This document shows, piece after piece, positions 7,983 to 17,878 of a stretch of DNA of 64,000 nt (position 1 is the stretch's first letter; each line of letters begins with the position of its first letter). Origin of the DNA: Alteromonas naphthalenivorans (lineage in GTDB: Bacteria > Pseudomonadota > Gammaproteobacteria > Enterobacterales > Alteromonadaceae); NCBI RefSeq assembly GCF_000213655.1, contig NC_015554.1, positions 1,054,001-1,118,000 on the forward strand. Reading direction: 5' to 3'. Under the pieces are notes generated by a model that was not told the origin of the DNA, did no database searches, and was given only the letters and a program-made list of their open reading frames with translations. Both the position numbers and the translations under genes were made by a program.

Positions 7983-9749
7983 TTAAGAGCGTGTAATTAA
8001 TTTCTCATCGCCATCAAACGTTTTAACCGATAAGGTAAATGCATCGTAAGGGTAACTTTCAGCTTGGTCTTTAAGTATTCCCAACGCAATTTCTTCGCCC
8101 ATTCTCAAACTATCGTAGTAGTCACTGAAAAAATGCACTCCACCCATATTTCTTCCAATCGATATATTAGCGGCGAGTTTGTTAAGCTCAGCTTCTAAGG
8201 TAATCACTTCATCAGAATCTTCAATAGTTAAGGTATCGTCGTTGTCAGTTGCTACAATCTTAACGGGTTGCCAATTATCCCGTTCAGCAATTTCTGGTTT
8301 TACGAAGCAAACAGATTCTCCTTTTCGGGCTAACTGCGCATTAGTATCGAAAAATGCTTTAAGTACGGTCACGCACGCTCCTGCAACAGTTGAGTGCCCT
8401 GCACCGTAAGAAGGGTGCATGGGGGACCCTTCAGCAAAGGCCATCGGTAGTAAATCTTCCGTGTGAAAAAGTTCATTGATCTTAGCCAATGTGTCCGATA
8501 AATCGGCTTTCATGTTCTCGAAATTTGTACTGGCCGCGCCTCCCACAGCAGCTTTGAACGCATCATTGTCAGATTTGGCTATTCTTGCTGCTAGCACTTC
8601 AGGGCGCAGGCGTCTATGCACTTGAAATTTTTGATACCTGACCGCTTTCAGCGCTCGAGTTGCCACTTCTGTTACCAACGATAGAATATGTGGCCCACCA
8701 AACAAAGCAAAACCTCCCGCTCGCGAGTTAGGAAATTCCCCAGAAAGGTTTACGAAGTTACTATCAAAAGGAGCAAAGTCTTGGCTCTCTTTTTGGCTTA
8801 GTAGTATTAGGCAGGCATTTAAATAGGCTTGATAGAGGGCGTCGAAATGAACGTATGTCGCTAAATCTCTTGGGGTTTTAATAAAAGTGAGTTTTAACTC
8901 TCCACTGTTTTCTTCATAGTTCCCCGTTCCTGTCTTTGGAGTGTTATTCCGGCTGTAACCGTTTTGAACCGCTACCCACTCGTCAAATTCCAACATGAAA
9001 TTCTTATCACTTGCTTTTGGTACTTTTTGATTGATGGTTTGCGCGCCGTAATTAATAAGGCCGGATTCAACACTACTTTTGGTATTCCCTCCCCCCATCA
9101 ACATGAAGCAAGAGAGGTAGGGACCGATACCTACGCCTGGCGAGGACCCCCTGAAAACTGTTCCGGGCGTAAGCACTTTGTCACCACAGGCGTTTTTTGC
9201 AGTGAGTCTGGGGCGTCCACAGAAGCCGCGCATTGCATAACTTAGCTTATTTAGTCTTTCGCATGGGCCTGCAATCTCATCTGACAATTCGCTGAACTTA
9301 TTGAGAGCGGTGTCTCGTAAAACCGCTAGTTCATAAACTTCGGCCATTTCAAAGGTTAGCTCACTTGAGCCAAGCCCTGGCGGTGGCGCCATTGTCACTT
9401 CTTGTGCATCAGGGCCTTGAACATCAAATACAAAGCCCGCAGTTGGCGCTTCCCAAAGCCGGCGTTTGCCCTCGGCTGTAGGTACATCTATCGCGTGGAA
9501 AGGCGATATTTCCCCTCCATTAATTGCATCTATTAATGCCTCACAGGTTTCTGCATTTTGAACAAGGCCAGTTTCGGGATTGTGTTCTAATCCTTTGGTA
9601 AAGCTCATGGCGTAGTTGATACTCGACTTTTCATCGCCATTATTTATATGCATCACTTGAGAATGGATGGACTGATGCCTATTTAGCGAAGCGATACGAA
9701 TACGGTAGTCTAGTGAGTCTTTTGAACGTTGATTTTGAGTTTCATTCAT
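7983..9749 (-). CDS. Vanadium-dependent haloperoxidase family protein
   Basis: 588 residues from the ATG at 9749, chosen for AAGGAA seven bases upstream; a longer frame to 9827 has no such site. Vanadate-binding motifs of the haloperoxidase/PAP2 superfamily are present in order: RRLRPE near residue 380, HPSYGAGHS near 450 (catalytic His), and IGRNMGGVHFFSDYY near 535 (Arg and vanadate-coordinating His). Known members use peroxide to oxidise halides to hypohalous acids. Halide preference cannot be told from the sequence. No Sec signal peptide is obvious. It stands alone on the minus strand in the ybaB-recR accessory segment. Confidence 0.88.
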   Translation of the reverse strand: MNETQNQRSKDSLDYRIRIASLNRHQSIHSQVMHINNGDEKSSINYAMSFTKGLEHNPETGLVQNAETCEALIDAINGGEISPFHAIDVPTAEGKRRLWEAPTAGFVFDVQGPDAQEVTMAPPPGLGSSELTFEMAEVYELAVLRDTALNKFSELSDEIAGPCERLNKLSYAMRGFCGRPRLTAKNACGDKVLTPGTVFRGSSPGVGIGPYLSCFMLMGGGNTKSSVESGLINYGAQTINQKVPKASDKNFMLEFDEWVAVQNGYSRNNTPKTGTGNYEENSGELKLTFIKTPRDLATYVHFDALYQAYLNACLILLSQKESQDFAPFDSNFVNLSGEFPNSRAGGFALFGGPHILSLVTEVATRALKAVRYQKFQVHRRLRPEVLAARIAKSDNDAFKAAVGGAASTNFENMKADLSDTLAKINELFHTEDLLPMAFAEGSPMHPSYGAGHSTVAGACVTVLKAFFDTNAQLARKGESVCFVKPEIAERDNWQPVKIVATDNDDTLTIEDSDEVITLEAELNKLAANISIGRNMGGVHFFSDYYDSLRMGEEIALGILKDQAESYPYDAFTLSVKTFDGDEKLITRS

Positions 9750-9772
9750 TGAAGTATTCCTTTTCGTTGAAT

Positions 9773-9792
9773 AGTAGTGGTTATTCACTACT
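9773..9792 (-). promoter_or_regulatory. Inverted repeat in the haloperoxidase leader
   Basis: AGTAGTG (9773-9779) and CACTACT (9786-9792) form a 7-bp inverted repeat with a 6-bp spacer, 24 bp upstream of the chosen start. It may be an operator or an mRNA hairpin; there is no direct evidence for either. Confidence 0.35.
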
Positions 9793-10056
9793 CCAGTTGT
9801 AGCTAACTGATGACGGGGATACATCATTGAACAACAACTGCCAGCCCTCCCTGTCTAGCGGCCTAGAATTAAACACTATTGGTTAAAATTTGTACACTGC
9901 GTTATTCTGTTAAATTGAGTTTTAAGTCTTGTTAAAGTTTAAGTCTCAGATTTGTAGTTAAAAAAATTTGCAGTTTTTTTAGATTAAAAGTGGAAGATGG
10001 GTATTAATTGAAGCGAAATAGAGGGGGGAGCAGAGTACTTCGCTTAATAAGGAAAG

Positions 10057-10086
10057 TGGTTGTAAAGCATTTCTGCAATACAACCA
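10057..10086 (-). terminator. Hairpin downstream of the secreted-protein gene, possible terminator
   Basis: TGGTTGTA (10057-10064) pairs with TACAACCA (10079-10086); an inner GCA/TGC stem caps a GAAA loop. It begins six bases after the stop of the minus-strand gene ending at 10093. The following T-tract is weak (CTTTCC), so Rho-independent termination is uncertain. Confidence 0.4.
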
Positions 10087-10092
10087 AACTAA

Positions 10093-10698
10093 TTAGCGTT
10101 TTATTTGGGGCTTTATCAACAGCAAATTTACTAGCGTTTGCTGGTCGGGGAAGCCTGTAACTGCAATACCTTTTGCCCGTTGATATTGGGTAATAGCCTC
10201 CACGTATGACTTGTTAAAAGCGATGTCAGACGATTCGGTATCAATGTTATACCCACTTGATTCTAACGCCTCAACAGTCATATCAAGCACCGTTTGATAA
10301 ATATAAATAGTACTGTCGTTAATCGACATCTCGATAATATCGGAACGTGTAGACATGCGTGTTGGCAAAAACGCTTGCAGCATAATATTAGTGGCATCTA
10401 GAAATTTTTGATCTGGATTATCGGTGCAATGCTTATTTAGCATCAATAACATCAGTTCAGTAGTCTGCCATGGCGTTATATCAAACGTTTTTTGCTGCAA
10501 CGCATTGAACGCCGTGATGTAACCTTCTAGCCAGCCGCCGTATAAATATGTTTTTGAACCTTGCTCAGAATACGTACTTGCAAATTCAGAGCAGCTGCGT
10601 TTCGCTGCCCCTTTTGTGTTGAACGCGCCTTCTTCATCTGCCGCTACGGCACAAAATGAGAATAAAATAACTACTAAGGTTACGACATACTTCTTCAT
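10093..10698 (-). CDS. Secreted protein with C-terminal peptidoglycan-binding-like domain
   Basis: About 201 residues from the ATG at 10698, chosen because it starts a typical signal peptide (MKKYVVTLVVILFSFCAVAA). A GTG at 10728 has the better ribosome-binding site (GGAGAGG) and would add ten residues, so the start is unsure. The middle part has two conserved-looking cysteines (RSCSEF, NKHCTDN). The last ~45 residues (YVEAITQYQRAKGIAVTGFPDQQTLVNLL) match the PG-binding-1 fold pattern. It follows the PEP-CTERM gene closely and is probably cotranscribed. I do not recognise the N-terminal domain. Confidence 0.7.
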   Translation of the reverse strand: MKKYVVTLVVILFSFCAVAADEEGAFNTKGAAKRSCSEFASTYSEQGSKTYLYGGWLEGYITAFNALQQKTFDITPWQTTELMLLMLNKHCTDNPDQKFLDATNIMLQAFLPTRMSTRSDIIEMSINDSTIYIYQTVLDMTVEALESSGYNIDTESSDIAFNKSYVEAITQYQRAKGIAVTGFPDQQTLVNLLLIKPQIKR

Positions 10699-10750
10699 CT
10701 TTACTAAATACGGGGGCGGGTTTAGCACCCCCTCTCCATTACTTTTACGT

Positions 10751-12238
10751 TTACTTGCGTTTGCGAACTAGCGAAATGCCAACAAGTGAAAGTAAGAATA
10801 TTGCAATCGTTGAAGGTGCTGGCACGCTGGTGGTAGATGTCACAATAGCAGCTTGGGTTATTGTATACGAACCTGGGTCAGCAAAAGAAACACCGGTAAC
10901 GAATGCTGTTGGATCTGTAGGGTCTAACATAAGGTCTTCATTAATACCTGTCAGGGTGAACGTTGAGACAGGAAAAGGGAAGTCGAAGGTTTGTCCCGCC
11001 ATTAAAGCTTCTGTGTACTCATCTCCTAACGAATTGCTAAAGGTGATTAGGTACCCATCGTCATCATTTACGCTGAGTAAAGTCGGTGCGGTAACACTGG
11101 CAAATTGACCACTGTTCCCAGCGGTGTACGTGTAGCCGGTCGATACATCTGGATCGAACCAAATGGTTTCGCCTGCATCAACCTCCGGTAGCGTGAATAC
11201 AAATTCGCTCTCTTCACCTACTTCAACATCTTCATCCGGCATTAACGGTGTAAATTCCGACTCACCATTTTCTACGGCAAAATTACCAAAGCTGCTTAAA
11301 TATACTGTTGTGTCTAATGCATCGTCTGATGCATCAGCTAGCAACATAGTAAACGTATTTCCAGTACTGCCTGGCTCTACGGGAATATCGAATTGTAAAA
11401 GCGGAATGCCATTTGGTGCTAATAAACCGTTCAATTCTGTGCCTTCAATGGCCTCGAAGTCAGGGTGGTCGATTGAGATAGGGGCAAATACACCGTCTAC
11501 GGCAAGCTCAGCCACAGGTGCAAAAGCTACATTAGCACCGTTAAATAATAGGGCAAAGCCGTCGGTATATTCACTATCAACATAGCCTGGAAATTCTTCT
11601 GAGCCGAAGGCCGCAATAAATGACACAGTACTCACATCATCAGATACATCAAAAGTAATATCTAATTGCACAGCATCGAAATGTTCAGCTTGCCCGGTAA
11701 TTGGGGTTAAAATTGTGTTTTGTGCCGCTGAGGCTGGGTTTTGAGGTACATATTCCTCGCCGCCACCATCTTCTGGCCCTGGCTGCTCATTTCCGCCTTC
11801 TAGCCCAGGCTGCTCATTTCCACCTTCATTCGTTTCACTTTGCTCAAAAATCTCTACAGGGTTGTTAGAAAACTCTGCTTCTGCCAAGTTGCCGTCATTG
11901 GCCGAGGGAAGAGGGATTTCGACTACTTCAGAACCAGTATCGATATATTCATTCGGCCCATCGACATAATCGCTTACTTGACCTGTACTAAAGACAATAC
12001 CGCCAGCACTTGGAAGACCGTAGGTTACTGAGTTATTAGTATAAAAGCCAGCTTGACCAAATTGGCCCGACAGCGATTGCTCGGTAATTGTTAAGCCTGA
12101 ATTATTAATAAATAGCGCATCGGTTAAAATTTCGGCTGAGTCACTGCTTTCAATAACAATTGCATTGGCATATTGAGCAGAAAATAAAAGGCTAAACGAG
12201 AAAGTACTAATTTTTATGATTTTTTTAAAGGTAGGCAT
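10751..12238 (-). CDS. PEP-CTERM protein with choice-of-anchor L domain
   Basis: 495 residues: signal peptide (residues 1-26, ending YANA), an N-terminal domain with IFSTGQ-type phrasing, a linker with two GGNEQPG repeats, and a choice-of-anchor L segment (VSFIAAFGSEEFPGYV, DGFALLFNG). The C terminus is a sorting signal: VPAPST, a hydrophobic helix, then RKRK. Such tails are cut by exosortases and found on proteins linked to exopolysaccharide or biofilm. The motif here reads PAP rather than PEP, a known variant. No exosortase lies in the window. A sigma-54-type promoter sits upstream at 12310-12325. Confidence 0.88.
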   Translation of the reverse strand: MPTFKKIIKISTFSFSLLFSAQYANAIVIESSDSAEILTDALFINNSGLTITEQSLSGQFGQAGFYTNNSVTYGLPSAGGIVFSTGQVSDYVDGPNEYIDTGSEVVEIPLPSANDGNLAEAEFSNNPVEIFEQSETNEGGNEQPGLEGGNEQPGPEDGGGEEYVPQNPASAAQNTILTPITGQAEHFDAVQLDITFDVSDDVSTVSFIAAFGSEEFPGYVDSEYTDGFALLFNGANVAFAPVAELAVDGVFAPISIDHPDFEAIEGTELNGLLAPNGIPLLQFDIPVEPGSTGNTFTMLLADASDDALDTTVYLSSFGNFAVENGESEFTPLMPDEDVEVGEESEFVFTLPEVDAGETIWFDPDVSTGYTYTAGNSGQFASVTAPTLLSVNDDDGYLITFSNSLGDEYTEALMAGQTFDFPFPVSTFTLTGINEDLMLDPTDPTAFVTGVSFADPGSYTITQAAIVTSTTSVPAPSTIAIFLLSLVGISLVRKRK

Positions 12239-12710
12239 TTACTACATCCCTGATGTTCTAAAATTTTTATTTTTTTGAATGATCAATTTATGAAGTTCGA
12301 AAATGCCCCAGCAAGAAATTGGCCAGTTTTTAATTTATTGAATTTATTGGTTATTTTTAATTTCTAATCTTTCTGTGTAAAAATTATTGACGGTTTAGGG
12401 CTGTTTGGAAAGTGTGTTATTTCTATCACTTAAATTTATATCTATCTATAAATGGTTGAAAATGAAGTTTATGTTAACTAAGTCTATGTATTTTAGTGGG
12501 TTCTATTTTATTGATAGCACGTTAGCGCTGTGTATGTGGAGTCTTTACATAGCTAGTTTCAGCTTTTTATTAAACGAAGGCTTTACCTATAATTTCGGAT
12601 TGGTTTGCTTCAACTGATTGGTCAGTAAGTTCGGCATAAAACGCTTTAGTTATGGTAGACCATCAGTAATAATACGTTCCATCTTAATCTTCAGAAATAT
12701 CAACATTTTC
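12239..12710. other. AT-rich intergenic region between divergent genes
   Basis: 472 bp containing the sigma-54-type site. An open frame at 12405-12617 on the plus strand (70 residues, hydrophobic) has no ribosome-binding site and no recognisable pattern, so it is not called. The region probably also holds the promoter of the propeller-like gene. Confidence 0.5.
12310..12325 (-). promoter_or_regulatory. Sigma-54-type (-24/-12) promoter for the PEP-CTERM gene
   Basis: On the minus strand, TGGCCAATTTCTTGCT has GG and GC exactly ten bases apart, with a perfect TGGC -24 core and TTGCT -12 element. Transcription would start near 12299, about 60 bases before the ATG. PEP-CTERM genes of other bacteria are known to be under RpoN with the PrsK/PrsR regulators. 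Confidence 0.65.
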
Positions 12711-13658
12711 ATGCTGAAAAAAAGTATTATCCTGTCGGTGACAGTAGTCGCTGTTGTAGCCATTACCTTATTTGGCATTTCAACTCACAGGCTATATAGC
12801 AAAAAACAGTTATCCGTAGACCCTAAGTTGAATGAAATTTCTGGTATCGAATACGATAAAAAAGGGTTTCTTTGGGCTATTAACGACAGTGGGGATGATC
12901 CCAAATTATATCGTTTAGATGATAACGGCGACATTACCAAAGAAGTCATGGTAGCCAATGCTAAAAACATTGATTGGGAAGATATTACCCAAAACGACTT
13001 CGGACACTTTTTCCTAGGCGATTTTGGTAATAATGATAACGACAGAAAATGGCTGACTATTTACAAGATAGAAAACCCTATCGATATTAAAACCGAGTCG
13101 ACGAACGCCGAAATTATTAAGTTTACCTACCCTGAAATGGACGGGAAAACACCGGTTAAACCGAATGATCGTAACTTCGATTTAGAAGCCTTTGTTGCAC
13201 TAGGACGCCACCTTTATTTATTCACCAAAAATAGAACTGAGCCCTTTGATGGTATTACCAACGTATATAAAGTGGGTGATCATGCGGCTAACTTTGATGC
13301 CGAATTAATCGACTCTTTTAAAACCTGTACTACCATGGAGAAACTGTGCTGGATAACGTCGGCGGCATTAAGCCCCGACAGAACTAAGCTAGCGCTATTG
13401 GATTCCACTAGTATTTGGTTATTCGAAAACTTCAAAGGGGATAAGTTCTTCTCCGGCGATGTTTACCGCATTGATTTAGGGTTGATTACGCAAAAAGAGG
13501 CGGTCACTTTTAAAGACGACAACACCATTATATTTACCGACGAGAAATTTAAAGGTATTTTCGGCGGAAATGCGTATGTGATTAAACTCGATGAAGTGCA
13601 TAAAAAATTGATTCGAAAGGCAGCAAAGCCAAAAGAAAAAATAATTGAGCCAAACTAG
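12711..13658 (+). CDS. Beta-propeller-like secreted or anchored protein, unknown function
   Basis: 315 residues from ATG 12711, chosen because MLKKSIILSVTVVAVVAITLFG is a signal or anchor segment; a longer frame begins at 12618. The body has the repeated phrasing seen in uncharacterised propeller proteins: NEISGIEYDKKGFLWAINDSG, LYRLD, NIDWEDI, FFLGDFGNND, NFDLEAF, ITSAALSPD. That pattern suggests a six-bladed calcium-type propeller, but no catalytic motif is clear. It precedes recR by 97 bp and is the last gene of the accessory segment. Confidence 0.75.
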   Translation: MLKKSIILSVTVVAVVAITLFGISTHRLYSKKQLSVDPKLNEISGIEYDKKGFLWAINDSGDDPKLYRLDDNGDITKEVMVANAKNIDWEDITQNDFGHFFLGDFGNNDNDRKWLTIYKIENPIDIKTESTNAEIIKFTYPEMDGKTPVKPNDRNFDLEAFVALGRHLYLFTKNRTEPFDGITNVYKVGDHAANFDAELIDSFKTCTTMEKLCWITSAALSPDRTKLALLDSTSIWLFENFKGDKFFSGDVYRIDLGLITQKEAVTFKDDNTIIFTDEKFKGIFGGNAYVIKLDEVHKKLIRKAAKPKEKIIEPN

Positions 13659-13755
13659 CCTATAGCAAACTTTTATTGAGAGTGTGCAACAAGCACTTTT
13701 AGTGAGTAAAATGCGTAGTTGTTTCGTAACCGATTTAACATGATAAGTAGTTTGT

Positions 13756-14355
13756 ATGAAGTTTAGCCCGTTACTGAATGAATTAATTCAAGCGTTAACT
13801 TGCCTTCCTGGGGTAGGTAATAAGAGTGCCCAGCGAATGGCGTTTCATCTTTTGGAACGTAATCGCAAAGGGGCAATAGATTTAAGTAATGTGCTGCACA
13901 ACGCCATGGAGCATATTCACCACTGTCAGCGCTGCAGAACGTTTACAGAAGATGAGCTGTGCGAGATTTGCCGTCATCCAGAGCGCGAAGCCAGTGGCTT
14001 ATTATGCATTGTTGAAAGCCCGCAAGATGTTTTGGCAATCGAACAAACGCTTAGTTATAAAGGCCAGTACTTTGTATTGATGGGGCATTTGTCGCCTATC
14101 GACGGAGTAGGGCCTGAAGAAATTGGCCTCAATGAATTAGAAACCCGTTTTAGTGCAGGTGGCATTAACGAAGTGATCCTTGCCACCAACCCCACGGTGG
14201 AAGGTGAAGCCACTGCGCATTACATAGCCCAGCTTTGCGCGGCACATAATGTTGAAGCGTCTCGTATTGCTCACGGTGTGCCCGTTGGTGGCGAGCTTGA
14301 ATATATAGATGGTAATACCCTTACTCACGCCTTTTCTGGTCGCCGCAAACTCTAA
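13756..14355 (+). CDS. recR: Recombination mediator RecR
   Basis: 199 residues, usual length. An N-terminal helix-hairpin-helix ([17 protein letters not shown]) is followed by the four-cysteine zinc finger [16 protein letters not shown] and a Toprim domain ([26 protein letters not shown]). RecR acts with RecF/RecO to load RecA at gaps. It normally follows ybaB; here four accessory genes intervene. Confidence 0.97.
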   Translation: MKFSPLLNELIQALTCLPGVGNKSAQRMAFHLLERNRKGAIDLSNVLHNAMEHIHHCQRCRTFTEDELCEICRHPEREASGLLCIVESPQDVLAIEQTLSYKGQYFVLMGHLSPIDGVGPEEIGLNELETRFSAGGINEVILATNPTVEGEATAHYIAQLCAAHNVEASRIAHGVPVGGELEYIDGNTLTHAFSGRRKL

Positions 14356-14364
14356 ATTGCGGCG
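14341..14364 (+). terminator. Hairpin overlapping the recR stop
   Basis: CGCCGCAA (14341-14348) pairs perfectly with TTGCGGCG (14357-14364). The T-rich tract comes about 14 bases later (14379-14384), so it is not a textbook terminator but may end recR transcripts. Confidence 0.4.
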
Positions 14365-14394
14365 CTTCCCCAATAATATTTTTTCGCTTTGCTG

Positions 14395-14421
14395 TTGAAA
14401 ACTGCGAGTTCGACCTTACCT
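14395..14421 (+). promoter_or_regulatory. Possible heat-shock (sigma-32) promoter of htpG
   Basis: TTGAAA (14395-14400), 13 bp, CCTTACCT (14414-14421) resembles CTTGAAA / CCCCATNT with mismatches in the -10 element. htpG is a known sigma-32 target in enterobacteria, which makes the call reasonable but weak. Confidence 0.35.
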
Positions 14422-14464
14422 GTTTGAAAGTAACGTGATCCATTCAACGAGGAGATATTGGATT

Positions 14465-16387
14465 ATGGCTGAAACAGCCCATAAAGAAACCCACGGTTTT
14501 CAGACGGAAGTAAAACAACTTCTACATCTGATGATTCATTCTTTGTATTCAAATAAAGAAATCTTCCTACGTGAGCTTGTATCTAACGCTGCCGATGCAG
14601 CAGACAAGCTACGTTTCCGCGCACTAGAAAACGACAGCCTTTATGAAAATGATGGCGACCTAAACGTAAAAATTAGTGTAGATAAAGAAGCGGGCACGGT
14701 AACTATTGCTGATAACGGCATTGGTATGAACCGCGATGAAGTGATAGCCAACTTAGGTACTATCGCAAAGTCGGGTACAAAAGATTTCTTCAGTAAGCTT
14801 TCTGGCGACAATGCAAAAGACTCACAACTGATTGGTCAGTTCGGTGTTGGCTTTTACTCAGCATTTATCGTTGCTGACAAAGTGACTGTTCGCACTCGTG
14901 CCGCTGGCGCAGATGCTTCACAAGGCGTTGAGTGGATTTCTGAAGGCGAGGGTGAATTCACCTTAGCAGAAATCAACAAACCAACTCGCGGTACTGAAAT
15001 TGTATTGCACCTTCGTGAAGACGAAAAAGAATTCGCTGATGATTGGCGTTTACGTTCAATTGTTAGCAAATACTCAGACCACATTAGTATTCCGGTTAAA
15101 ATGTGGAAAGAAGAAGTGCCTGAAAGCGAAGGCCCTGATGGCGAGAAGACCCCAGCACAGCCAGGTGAGTGGGAACTTGTCAATAAAGCTACTGCTTTGT
15201 GGACGCGTGAAAAGTCAGACATTTCTGATGAAGAATATAAAGAATTCTATAAGCACATTTCTCACGATTTTGCCGACCCATTTGCATGGGCGCATAACAA
15301 AGTTGAAGGTAAGACAGAATATACAAGTTTGTTGTACATTCCTTCTATAGCCCCGTTTGATATGTGGAACCGCGACCAAGCGCACGGTTTAAAACTGTAT
15401 GTTCAGCGCGTTTTCATCATGGATGACGCCGAGCAGTTTATGCCTAATTACTTGCGCTTCGTTAAAGGTCTTCTAGACAGCAACGACTTGCCACTTAATG
15501 TGTCTCGTGAAATTCTACAAGACAACAAGGTAACCCAAGCATTGCGTCAAGGTTGTACTAAACGCGTACTTCAAATGCTTGAGAAAATGGCCAAGAACGA
15601 CGCCGATAAGTACCAGTCATTCTGGAACGAATTTGGTAACGTGCTGAAAGAAGGTCCTTCTGAAGACCATAACAATCGTGAAAAAATTGCTGGTTTACTT
15701 CGCTTCTCATCAACCAATAGTACATCTGATGCACAAACTGTGTCGTTGGCAGATTACATTGAGCGCATGAAAGAAGGCCAAGATAAGATTTACTACGTAA
15801 CGGCGGACAGCTTACAAGCTGCTAAATCTAGCCCGCACTTAGAAATCTTCCGTAAGAAAGGCATTGAAGTATTGCTAATGGGTGAGCGCATTGACGAGTG
15901 GTTAATGTCGCACTTAACTGATTTCAACGAGAAGCAGTTTGAATCTATTGCGAAAGCAAACTTAGATTTAGGCGACCTTGAAGATGAAGATACTAAGAAA
16001 GCCCAAGAAGAAGCAGAGAAAGAAGTAGAGGGTATTGTTGAGCGTGCTAAAGCAGCCCTTGGCGATAAAGTAGTAGACGTTAAGTTTACCCACCGTCTAA
16101 CTGATTCTCCGGCGTGCATTGTTGCTGATGACAACGGCATGACTACACAGATGATGAAGTTGATGCAAGCTGCAGGTCAGCCTGTGCCTGACGTTAAGTA
16201 CCTATTCGAACTTAACCCAGAACATGCTTTGGTTAAAACCTTAGCAGAAACGCAAGACGAAGATTTGTTTAAGCAATGGGTTGGTGTATTGTTTGACCAA
16301 GCGGCATTGTCTGAACAGGGTAGTTTAAAAGACCCTTCAACGTTTGTGCAAAACTTAAACACTTTATTAATGAAGTTAGCGAAATAA
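14465..16387 (+). CDS. htpG: Molecular chaperone HtpG (Hsp90)
   Basis: 640 residues from ATG 14465, which has GAGGAGA upstream; an in-frame GTG at 14435 is less likely. The N-terminal GHKL ATPase has [29 protein letters not shown] and [11 protein letters not shown]; the middle domain contains the [11 protein letters not shown] catalytic-arginine loop; the C-terminal dimerisation domain ends normally. It refolds or stabilises client proteins in the cytosol using ATP. Confidence 0.98.
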   Translation: MAETAHKETHGFQTEVKQLLHLMIHSLYSNKEIFLRELVSNAADAADKLRFRALENDSLYENDGDLNVKISVDKEAGTVTIADNGIGMNRDEVIANLGTIAKSGTKDFFSKLSGDNAKDSQLIGQFGVGFYSAFIVADKVTVRTRAAGADASQGVEWISEGEGEFTLAEINKPTRGTEIVLHLREDEKEFADDWRLRSIVSKYSDHISIPVKMWKEEVPESEGPDGEKTPAQPGEWELVNKATALWTREKSDISDEEYKEFYKHISHDFADPFAWAHNKVEGKTEYTSLLYIPSIAPFDMWNRDQAHGLKLYVQRVFIMDDAEQFMPNYLRFVKGLLDSNDLPLNVSREILQDNKVTQALRQGCTKRVLQMLEKMAKNDADKYQSFWNEFGNVLKEGPSEDHNNREKIAGLLRFSSTNSTSDAQTVSLADYIERMKEGQDKIYYVTADSLQAAKSSPHLEIFRKKGIEVLLMGERIDEWLMSHLTDFNEKQFESIAKANLDLGDLEDEDTKKAQEEAEKEVEGIVERAKAALGDKVVDVKFTHRLTDSPACIVADDNGMTTQMMKLMQAAGQPVPDVKYLFELNPEHALVKTLAETQDEDLFKQWVGVLFDQAALSEQGSLKDPSTFVQNLNTLLMKLAK

Positions 16388-16414
16388 GCTTCATTATTAA
16401 AAGTTAATTAATAT

Positions 16415-16440
16415 AAAACGGGCGTAATGCCCGTTTTTTG
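16415..16440 (+). terminator. Intrinsic terminator of htpG
   Basis: AAAACGGGC-GTAAT-GCCCGTTTTTTG: an uninterrupted GC-rich stem with a T6 tract, 28 bp after the htpG stop. Confidence 0.9.
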
Positions 16441-17344
<904 letters not shown>

Positions 17345-17362
17345 TTAAGCTTGTTGATTTGT

Positions 17363-17390
17363 AAAGGCCGCTACTGCGGCCTTTTTTGTT
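17363..17390 (+). terminator. Intrinsic terminator of adk
   Basis: AAAGGCCGC-TACT-GCGGCCTTTTTT: GC-rich stem followed by a T6 run, 18 bp after the adk stop. Confidence 0.9.
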
Positions 17391-17458
17391 ACTTGTATGT
17401 TATAAGCGAATAGCGTTTAATAATTGCAGAATAACTAATATAAACGTGGAGCTAACTC

Positions 17459-17854
17459 ATGGTATTACCTATAACGGCGTTTTATGCCAGTCTGTTGGGG
17501 ATTTGCTACCTATACTTGTCTTTTTTAGTAATAGGGGTTCGTAGAAAAAATCAAATTAGCTTGGGTGACGGTGGTAATGAAGACCTGAAAAGGCTCAGTC
17601 GCGCTCATGGAAATTTTAGTGAATATGTTCCTATTACCCTCATTATGGTCGCTTGCTTTGAAGCGAATACTGGGCAAGGTTGGGCGGTACATGCACTTGC
17701 ATGTGCACTTTTATTCGGACGCATTTTCCATGCTTATGGATTAAGACATCATAGTGGAGCAAGCTGGCAGCGTATTGCAGGTATGATGCTGACATTTTTG
17801 GCCATGTTAGTCGCGGCCATTGCTAACTTAATGCTTATTCATTTTGGATTGTGA
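17459..17854 (+). CDS. MAPEG family membrane protein
   Basis: 131 residues with four predicted membrane helices. The signature RLSRAHGNFSEYVPITLIM (residues ~50-68), with the conserved R..HGN.EE/Y region, and GRIFHAYG later are typical of the MAPEG glutathione-metabolism/eicosanoid family. Bacterial YecN-like members have no firm function. GTGGAGC precedes the ATG. Confidence 0.88.
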   Translation: MVLPITAFYASLLGICYLYLSFLVIGVRRKNQISLGDGGNEDLKRLSRAHGNFSEYVPITLIMVACFEANTGQGWAVHALACALLFGRIFHAYGLRHHSGASWQRIAGMMLTFLAMLVAAIANLMLIHFGL

Positions 17855-17878
17855 TTGCCTGACATTCAGGCAATCACA
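17850..17878. terminator. Perfect 12-bp inverted repeat between convergent genes
   Basis: TGTGATTGCCTG (17850-17861) pairs with CAGGCAATCACA (17867-17878) across a 5-base loop. It overlaps the MAPEG stop codon and lies 14 bp before the receptor stop. There is no T-run, so its role as shared terminator is inferred from position and stem strength. Confidence 0.55.

Larger units (their letters stand above)
9750..10092. other. Intergenic region upstream of the haloperoxidase gene
   Basis: 343 bp, AT-rich. It holds the haloperoxidase leader repeat, a loose AAGCGAA/TTCGCTT inverted repeat (10011-10045), and the hairpin at 10057-10086. No additional gene was found on either strand. Confidence 0.6.

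Noticed and set aside
8964..9245. Plus-strand 93-codon frame
   Set aside because: Shadow inside the haloperoxidase gene.
12405..12617. 70-residue hydrophobic open frame
   Set aside because: No ribosome-binding site, no family pattern, AT-rich spacer.
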